Part shown: positions 57,086 to 64,000 of the stretch, one piece after another
How the letters are laid out: the number at the start of each line of letters is the position of its first letter
Position numbering within the stretch: position 1 is the first letter of the stretch
DNA from: Aliivibrio sp. S4MY1
Lineage (GTDB): Bacteria; Pseudomonadota; Gammaproteobacteria; Enterobacterales; Vibrionaceae
Direction: 5' to 3'
Assembly (NCBI RefSeq): GCF_028765545.1
Contig: NZ_JARACP010000006.1
Location: forward strand, 124,001 to 188,000
Length of the DNA: 64,000 bases
Position numbers and translations under genes: made by a program
Notes under the pieces: generated by a model
The model's database searches: none
What the model was told of the DNA's origin: nothing
Seen by the model: the letters and a program-made list of their open reading frames with translations, nothing else

Positions 57086-58432
57086 GTGAGTAACTTCAGT
57101 TTAGATTTTTCAGCAGGGGACGATTTTCGTCCCCTTGCTGCTAGAATGCGCCCTCAAAATATTGAGCAATACATTGGTCAGCAGCATCTATTAGGCGTTG
57201 GTAAGCCATTGCGTCGCGCGTTAGAAGCCGGACAGATCCACTCAATGATTTTATGGGGGCCTCCTGGTACTGGTAAAACAACATTAGCGGAAGTAGCAGC
57301 TAATTATACCAATGCTGAAGTCGAGCGAGTATCGGCAGTCACATCTGGTGTAAAAGACATTCGAGCAGCAATTGAAAAAGCAAAAGAAAACCAAATCACA
57401 GGCAGAAGAACCATTATGTTTGTGGATGAGGTTCATCGCTTTAATAAAAGTCAGCAAGATGCTTTTTTGCCACATATCGAAGATGGCACGATCACTTTTA
57501 TTGGCGCGACGACTGAAAACCCTTCTTTTGAACTCAATAACGCATTGTTATCGCGAGCGCGAGTCTACAAATTAAAATCATTAGAAAAACAAGATATTGT
57601 TCAGGTAATAGACCAAGCGCTTTTAGATAAAGACCGCGGCTTAAATGATGATAATTTTGTACTTCCTGATGATGTGAAATTACAACTGGCAAACTTGGTG
57701 TCGGGTGATGCTCGTATGTCACTCAATTATCTTGAGCTTTTGCATGATATGGCAGAAGAAGATCACGAAGGTAAGAAAGTGGTGGATTTACCTTTATTAG
57801 CGGAAGTGGCGGGTGAAAAACTGGCGCGTTTCGATAATAAAGGGGACATGTGGTACGACTTAATTTCAGCCGTTCATAAATCAATTCGTGGTTCAAATCC
57901 GGATGCCGCACTCTATTGGACCGCGCGAATTATAGCTGCGGGCGGTGATCCACTTTATGTTGCTCGTCGTTTATTGGCTATTGCTTCTGAAGATATAGGC
58001 AATGCTGATCCCCGTGCGATGGAAGTAGCAATGAATGCGTGGGATTGCTTTACGCGCATAGGCCCTGCTGAAGGCGAAAGGGCGATTGCTCAAGCGGTGG
58101 TTTATTTGGCATGTGCTCCTAAAAGTAATGCCGTTTATACCGCATGGAAACAAGCGCAAATGGACGCAATTAATTCACCAGATTATGATGTGCCAAACCA
58201 TTTACGTAATGCCCCGACATCATTAATGAAAGACATGGGCTATGGCGCAGACTATCGTTATGCTCATGATGAGCCAAATGCGTATGCATCAGGTGAGAAT
58301 TATTTTCCACCAGAAATGCAGGATCGTAAGTACTACTTTCCAACAAAACGTGGCTTAGAAACCAAAATTAGCGAAAAGCTAGAATATTTAGCCCAATTAG
58401 ATCAAAACAGCACCTTAAAACGCTACCAATAA
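57086..58432 (+). CDS. rarA: Replication-associated recombination protein RarA (MgsA)
   Basis: 448 residues from GTG 57086, 5 bases after AAAGGA. AAA+ ATPase with Walker [10 protein letters not shown], Walker [11 protein letters not shown], sensor 1 G-A-T-T-E-N-P and the C-terminal tetramerisation domain ([13 protein letters not shown]). It acts at stalled forks together with SSB. It normally follows lolA and precedes serS; that order is kept apart from the island. The first 60 codons are duplicated upstream at 49046. Confidence 0.96.
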   Translation: MSNFSLDFSAGDDFRPLAARMRPQNIEQYIGQQHLLGVGKPLRRALEAGQIHSMILWGPPGTGKTTLAEVAANYTNAEVERVSAVTSGVKDIRAAIEKAKENQITGRRTIMFVDEVHRFNKSQQDAFLPHIEDGTITFIGATTENPSFELNNALLSRARVYKLKSLEKQDIVQVIDQALLDKDRGLNDDNFVLPDDVKLQLANLVSGDARMSLNYLELLHDMAEEDHEGKKVVDLPLLAEVAGEKLARFDNKGDMWYDLISAVHKSIRGSNPDAALYWTARIIAAGGDPLYVARRLLAIASEDIGNADPRAMEVAMNAWDCFTRIGPAEGERAIAQAVVYLACAPKSNAVYTAWKQAQMDAINSPDYDVPNHLRNAPTSLMKDMGYGADYRYAHDEPNAYASGENYFPPEMQDRKYYFPTKRGLETKISEKLEYLAQLDQNSTLKRYQ

Positions 58433-58538
58433 AAGATCATTTTCGGTATCTTATTCGAATCGCAATTTGGAACTGAAAATTGCACAAAATTTTATTACTC
58501 AGTGTGTTCTGTATTATTTGAATACACAATGACCATAA

Positions 58539-59861
<1,323 letters not shown>

Positions 59862-59890
59862 TCTATTTTTAAATAGATAGAAATTGAAAG

Positions 59891-59927
59891 CCCCTTTATT
59901 GGTTATCCAGTAAAGGGGCTTTTTTGA
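59891..59927 (+). terminator. Terminator of serS
   Basis: Perfect 10-bp stem AGCCCCTTTA / TAAAGGGGCT with an 11-base loop and six T. Confidence 0.93.
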
Positions 59928-59956
59928 TTTTGCTTTTTACTTTTTATATATGCGTA

Positions 59957-60391
59957 TTATTTGGTTAATGCTTGGTTCAACCATTGATCAAATTGGCCTT
60001 TTGGTAACGCACCATTGATCATATCTACGCGTTGACCATTCTTAAATACCATAATCGTAGGGATAGAGCGGATCTGATATTGTGCGGCAATTTGTTGTTG
60101 CGCTTCCGTATTTACTTTTACACAACGAACTTGGCCATTGCGTTCAGCTGCAACGTCTTCAAATACCGGAGAGAATCCAACACACGGATTACACCACGGG
60201 GCCCAAAAGTCGATAACAACAGGTTTATCACTATTCATTAAAGCAGCAAGATTATCAGTGGTACCTTCTAGTGGTTTCCCATCTAATAGTTGTTCTTTAC
60301 AACGACCACACGTAGCCGTGTCATTAATGCGTTCAATAGGAAGGCGGTTGAGTCCATTGCATGATGGGCATCTAGATTGAAATTGAGACAT
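59957..60391 (-). CDS. trxC: Thioredoxin 2 (TrxC)
   Basis: 144 residues. An N-terminal zinc-binding part has two C-x-x-C pairs (C-P-S-C and C-G-R-C), followed by the thioredoxin fold with W-A-P-W-C-N-P-C as active site. The usual site is W-C-G-P-C; here Gly is replaced by Asn (C-N-P-C), a change that could alter redox potential. The cis-proline loop R-S-I-P-T-I-M is present. It is a cytoplasmic disulfide reductase served by TrxB. It converges on serS. Confidence 0.94.
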   Translation of the reverse strand: MSQFQSRCPSCNGLNRLPIERINDTATCGRCKEQLLDGKPLEGTTDNLAALMNSDKPVVIDFWAPWCNPCVGFSPVFEDVAAERNGQVRCVKVNTEAQQQIAAQYQIRSIPTIMVFKNGQRVDMINGALPKGQFDQWLNQALTK

Positions 60392-60481
60392 GGTATTCCT
60401 TTATTATTTTCTGCAATAAGCAGTTTGTGAGCATAAAGAAATAATGGGGGTATAAAGTAAGAGATTCAATGAGAGAGGATA

Positions 60482-60509
60482 ATAAAAAAGGAGCAAATGA
60501 TAGCTCCTT
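60482..60509 (-). terminator. Terminator of the DUF440 gene
   Basis: Stem AAGGAGC / GCTCCTT with an 8-base loop (60488-60509), followed on the minus strand by six T. Confidence 0.8.
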
Positions 60510-60534
60510 AGTATGTTAAAGATGAACGATAAAA

Positions 60535-60858
60535 TTAATCACGTTTCCATAACATGTGACAGAATTTATGTTCAGGATCACGGCTGACTAGCATACGAGC
60601 AAATACATCATCCAATACGTCTGATTCTTCATTGACCAAGCCAATGAGAACTTCCGCGTATACTTCGCCATCAACTTCAAAGCCAACGTGCCCAGCCCAA
60701 TCATCACGAGTATCAACAACTTCAGCAGCGCCGCGATCATCAAATTGTAGAGTAAATAATGCAACATCAGCTGGTTCAAGGTTGTCTTGAGCCATTTCAA
60801 GGAAAATATCGTAAGCGACTTCGATTACGTCATCATAGCTAATTAGTTCAGTTGTCAT
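60535..60858 (-). CDS. DUF440 family dsDNA-mimic protein (HI1450/YciU-like)
   Basis: 107 residues from ATG 60858, behind AAAGGTAACC; the frame is open upstream but that part does not look coding. The protein is strongly acidic, with many Asp and Glu (Y-D-D-V-I-E-V-A-Y-D-I-F-L-E-M-A). The pattern matches HI1450/YciU, thought to mimic double-stranded DNA and bind HU-like proteins. It is divergent from gsk. The function is inferred from the family. Confidence 0.88.
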   Translation of the reverse strand: MTTELISYDDVIEVAYDIFLEMAQDNLEPADVALFTLQFDDRGAAEVVDTRDDWAGHVGFEVDGEVYAEVLIGLVNEESDVLDDVFARMLVSRDPEHKFCHMLWKRD

Positions 60859-61041
60859 GGTGGTTACCTTTAAAAAATACACGGATAAATTATCATGAAT
60901 GGCCTTAGTAAGGCTAGAAGTATAAACAAATAGAAAGAGCAATCGTTTGCCTTTCGTTGAGGCTAATATCAGTAGTTGCGGCAGAGTTATTGAGCGGCTA
61001 AACTTCGCACTTCTTCCATTAGCCAGTTGAATGATTATTTT

Positions 61042-62346
61042 ATGAAATTTCCAGGTCAGCGTAAATCCAAGCATTATTTTCCAGTTCACGCTCGTGATCC
61101 ATTAGTTAGCCAAGCTCAAGAAACCAAAAAAATGTCGCGTACGCACATTATCGGTATTGATCAAACGTTAGTGGATATTGAAGCTCGAATTGACGATGCT
61201 TTTATTGAGAAGTATGGCTTGAGTAAAGGACACTCACTGGTTATCGATAATGATAAAGCGGAAATGCTTTATAATGAGCTTAAAGATAACAACATGATCA
61301 CCAACGAATTCGCTGGTGGTACTATTGGTAATACACTTCACAACTATTCAGTATTAGCTGATGATAAATCAACTCTGTTAGGTGTGATGAGTGAAGACAT
61401 TCATATTGGTAGCTACTCATATCGCTACTTATGTAATACGTCTAGCCGAATGGATTTGAACTACCTTCAACCTGTTCCGGGTGCGATTGGACGCTGTTTT
61501 GCACTTATTAGTCAAGATGGTGAGCGTACGTTTGCGATCAGCGAAGGCGATATGAACCAGCTTCGTTCAGAAAGTATTCCAGAGAAAATCTTTAAAAATG
61601 CATCTGCATTAGTACTGACAGCTTATTTAGTTCGTTGTAAAGATGGTGATCCAATGCCTGAAGCAACAATGAAAGCGATTGAGTACGCTAAAAAATATGA
61701 TGTACCAGTGGTGTTGACCATGGGTACTAAATTTGTGGTTCAAGATGATCCACAATACTGGCGTGACTTCTTAAACGATCATGTAACCGTTGTTGCTATG
61801 AATGAAGAAGAAGGTGAAGCTCTTACAGGCGCATCAGATCCTCTAGAAGCAGCAGATAAAGCACTTGAGTGGGTTGATCTTGTATTATGTACTGCGGGCC
61901 CTGTAGGGCTTTATATGGCAGGCTATACAGAGGATGAAGCGAAGCGTGAGACTTCATTACCATTACTTCCAGGTACGATCCCAGAATTCAACCAATTTGA
62001 GTTTAGCCGTCCTGCGGTTAAAGAGAGCTGTGAAAACCCAATGAAGGTGTATTCTCATATTTCACCATACATGGGTGGTCCAGAAAAAATCAAGAATACT
62101 AACGGTGCAGGTGATGGTGCATTATCAGCATTACTACATGATATGGCTGCAAACCATTATCACCGTAATAATGTACCTAACTCAAGCAAGCATCAGCACT
62201 CTTACTTAACATACTCTTCGTTCTCTCAAGTATGTAAGTATTCAAACCGTGTAAGCTTTGAAGTATTAGCGCAGCATTCACCACGTTTATCTCGTGGTTT
62301 ACCTGAGCGCGAAGATTCTTTAGAAGAGTCGTACTGGGAAAGATAA
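61042..62346 (+). CDS. gsk: Inosine-guanosine kinase
   Basis: 434 residues from ATG 61042 (M-K-F-P-G-Q-R-K-S-K-H-Y-F-P-V), the exact length of E. coli Gsk; an in-frame TTG lies 15 bp upstream. It is a PfkB-family ribokinase: G-G-T-I-G-N-T near residue 90, and the anion-hole/catalytic motif T-N-G-A-G-D-G-A with the base Asp. It phosphorylates guanosine and inosine in purine salvage. Confidence 0.95.
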   Translation: MKFPGQRKSKHYFPVHARDPLVSQAQETKKMSRTHIIGIDQTLVDIEARIDDAFIEKYGLSKGHSLVIDNDKAEMLYNELKDNNMITNEFAGGTIGNTLHNYSVLADDKSTLLGVMSEDIHIGSYSYRYLCNTSSRMDLNYLQPVPGAIGRCFALISQDGERTFAISEGDMNQLRSESIPEKIFKNASALVLTAYLVRCKDGDPMPEATMKAIEYAKKYDVPVVLTMGTKFVVQDDPQYWRDFLNDHVTVVAMNEEEGEALTGASDPLEAADKALEWVDLVLCTAGPVGLYMAGYTEDEAKRETSLPLLPGTIPEFNQFEFSRPAVKESCENPMKVYSHISPYMGGPEKIKNTNGAGDGALSALLHDMAANHYHRNNVPNSSKHQHSYLTYSSFSQVCKYSNRVSFEVLAQHSPRLSRGLPEREDSLEESYWER

Positions 62347-62382
62347 TTTTTTCGGCGGCTTATTATAAAATAGATGAAATAA

Positions 62383-62414
62383 AAAACGGAAGCCTAGGAG
62401 CTTCCGTTTTTTTT
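62383..62414. terminator. Bidirectional terminator between gsk and yeaD
   Basis: Perfect 10-bp stem AAAACGGAAG / CTTCCGTTTT with an 8-base loop and T runs on both strands; the genes converge. Confidence 0.92.
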
Positions 62415-62426
62415 AGAATCAAATAA

Positions 62427-63302
62427 TTAAGCTGTAATTGTTGTACTTAAAACAAATGACTCATTAGGTTGGATAGCTTTAGCAGTTTCAAGGCTTGTTG
62501 AATAATAAGTTGATTCCACACATACCATTGTTTGGTAGCCATCATTGTTCATGTCACCCATAGATTCTGCGCCTTCAACCCACGGATTCCAGATAACCGC
62601 GGCATTGTGCCCTGAATTAGTAACAGACAATGTACGTTGTGTATCAGAGACTAGGACGGTGTTTTCTGGCTGAGTGTAAACACGGTCAACCGCCGCATTA
62701 ATCGATAATGTATCACCACCCGAACATACTTTCCCTTCCAGTAAGCCATCAATATAGCTTGAGCCCATACCGGTAATTGTTGTCGCGTTAATATCAGCAA
62801 CATTTAGGTATGTGTGTAATGCTCCTGAGCAGTTCCACGTTTTATCATCTGTATTTTTTGCATCAAGAGTAATCTTTAGCTGATCGCCAATTTCTACTGT
62901 TAAACGAGCTTCAAATTCAAATGGCCAAATAGCTTTGCTTTCTTCTGAAGCTTCTAAACCAAGAACCACCATGACCCCATTTTCGTTTTCACGGTGTTCT
63001 ATTAATGTCCAAGTACTATTGCGAGCAAAGCCGTGGGCAGGGTTAGCGATACGGCCAAACCAAGGCCAGCAAACAGGTACACCACCACGAATAGCTTTTT
63101 CAGGGTTAAAGACAGCTTCTTTACTCATCCAGATAAGGTCATCTTGGCCCTTTGGAGTGAAAGACAGTACATGCCCACCATGTAATGAAATAGCAGCTTC
63201 TGCTTTGTCATGAATGATGCGTACGATCTTAACATCATCAAGCTGAGCAATAGTAACACTATCAGATAACACACTGATTGTTGGAAGGTGAGTAAGGTTC
63301 AT
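62427..63302 (-). CDS. yeaD: Glucose-6-phosphate 1-epimerase-like protein (YeaD)
   Basis: 291 residues, the YeaD length. Aldose-1-epimerase fold: G-G-H-V-L-S-F near residue 40, G-G-V-P-V-C-W-P-W-F-G, A-H-G-F-A-R with the catalytic His, and L-H-T-Y-L near residue 165 with the second His. It interconverts the anomers of hexose 6-phosphates. It is downstream of gapA on the same strand, as in E. coli, with a gapA terminator between. Confidence 0.92.
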   Translation of the reverse strand: MNLTHLPTISVLSDSVTIAQLDDVKIVRIIHDKAEAAISLHGGHVLSFTPKGQDDLIWMSKEAVFNPEKAIRGGVPVCWPWFGRIANPAHGFARNSTWTLIEHRENENGVMVVLGLEASEESKAIWPFEFEARLTVEIGDQLKITLDAKNTDDKTWNCSGALHTYLNVADINATTITGMGSSYIDGLLEGKVCSGGDTLSINAAVDRVYTQPENTVLVSDTQRTLSVTNSGHNAAVIWNPWVEGAESMGDMNNDGYQTMVCVESTYYSTSLETAKAIQPNESFVLSTTITA

Positions 63303-63400
63303 AGGTCGCTCCTAAAATAATAAATACATATTCTTTTTCAGACGGTAATAGCAGAATTTTAGTTTAGAAAAGGAATAGGTACTTTTACTTAAATAACAGG

Positions 63401-63430
63401 TACAAAAAAGGCGACAATTAAGTCGCCTTT
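63401..63430 (-). terminator. Terminator of gapA
   Basis: Stem AAAGGCGAC / GTCGCCTTT with a 6-base loop (63407-63430) and six T on the minus strand, 60 bp after the gapA stop. Confidence 0.9.
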
Positions 63431-63490
63431 CATTCTTAAAAGATATTAAAACCTTTTAAGTTAACTTTCAAAGAAAGTCTAAACTAATGC

Positions 63491-64000
<510 letters not shown>

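Larger units (their letters stand above)
56821..57278 (+). repeat. Right direct repeat flanking the island (lolA-3'/rarA-5')
   Basis: A 458-bp copy of the junction found at 48811-49229, with the complete rarA ribosome site and start. The offset between copies is 8010 bp at the left edge. The sequences diverge abruptly before CAAAATGG on the left and after GGTAAAA on the right. Confidence 0.95.

Noticed and set aside
49046-57278. Transposon or integrase-borne island
   Set aside because: No transposase, integrase, tRNA target or short target duplication. The long homologous direct repeats point to homologous integration instead.

Overview
The window is Vibrionaceae chromosomal DNA, most likely Aliivibrio (A. 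fischeri / A. logei / A. salmonicida group). The evidence is the AT-rich codon use, a DUF2913 gene, a TfoX competence regulator, a VemP-type arrest peptide ahead of a secDF pair, PanP, HexR, FabV as enoyl-ACP reductase, and a gene order (panP, lysO, tfoX, serC, cydDC, trxB, ald, lrp, ftsK, lolA, rarA, serS) that matches Vibrio chromosome 1 as I remember it. No rRNA, tRNA, CRISPR array, intact insertion sequence, integrase or phage gene was seen.

Layout. Positions 1-4900 are partly accessory: a lipoprotein start, a CAT-type acetyltransferase, a small YcxB-like membrane protein, a 97-bp nested palindrome, a Fic AMP-transferase with a built-in inhibitory motif, and an unrecognised protein ending in a HEPN-type RX4H motif (possible antiphage abortive-infection protein). 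Positions 4.9-8.3 kb are secF, secD and vemP, with an RNA pairing between the vemP stop codon and the secD ribosome site that fits export-controlled translation. Positions 8.4-23.7 kb carry transport and stress genes: LysR with an EmrAB-like pump, rsuA-bcr-DUF2913, an SDR protein, a MATE pump, a LolD/FtsX/AttH-type export set and nhaA. Positions 24.4-38.2 kb are housekeeping: fabV, ybjL-grxA, hexR, panP, lysO, an HDOD protein, tfoX, yfaZ, a DUF945 protein and serC. Positions 38.3-49.0 kb hold cydDC, trxB, divergent ald/lrp, ftsK and lolA.

Positions 49.05-57.05 kb are an inserted island between lolA and rarA. It is bracketed by a direct repeat of the lolA-3'/rarA-5' junction (419 and 458 bp), as expected after single-crossover integration of a circle carrying that junction. 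The island is richer in ATA, AGA and TTA codons than its flanks. It encodes a GNAT acetyltransferase, a haem-oxygenase-like diiron oxidase (HDO), a 12-TM MFS transporter, a MetZ/gamma-lyase-type PLP enzyme, an exported dienelactone-hydrolase-like protein, a SyrB2-like Fe(II)/2-oxoglutarate enzyme whose facial-triad carboxylate is replaced (H-Q-S), and a convergent GlxA-type AraC regulator. A halogenase-like enzyme, an HDO and a PLP lyase together recall the bes logic (chlorination, oxidative C-C scission, PLP elimination) for unsaturated amino acids, but the halogenase is of another clade and no carrier protein or NRPS is present. I consider this the best candidate for an undescribed system: a small, transferable halometabolite or unsaturated-amino-acid pathway with its own exporter and regulator.

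Positions 57.1-64.0 kb return to core genes: rarA, serS, trxC, a DUF440 gene, gsk, yeaD and the 3' part of gapA.
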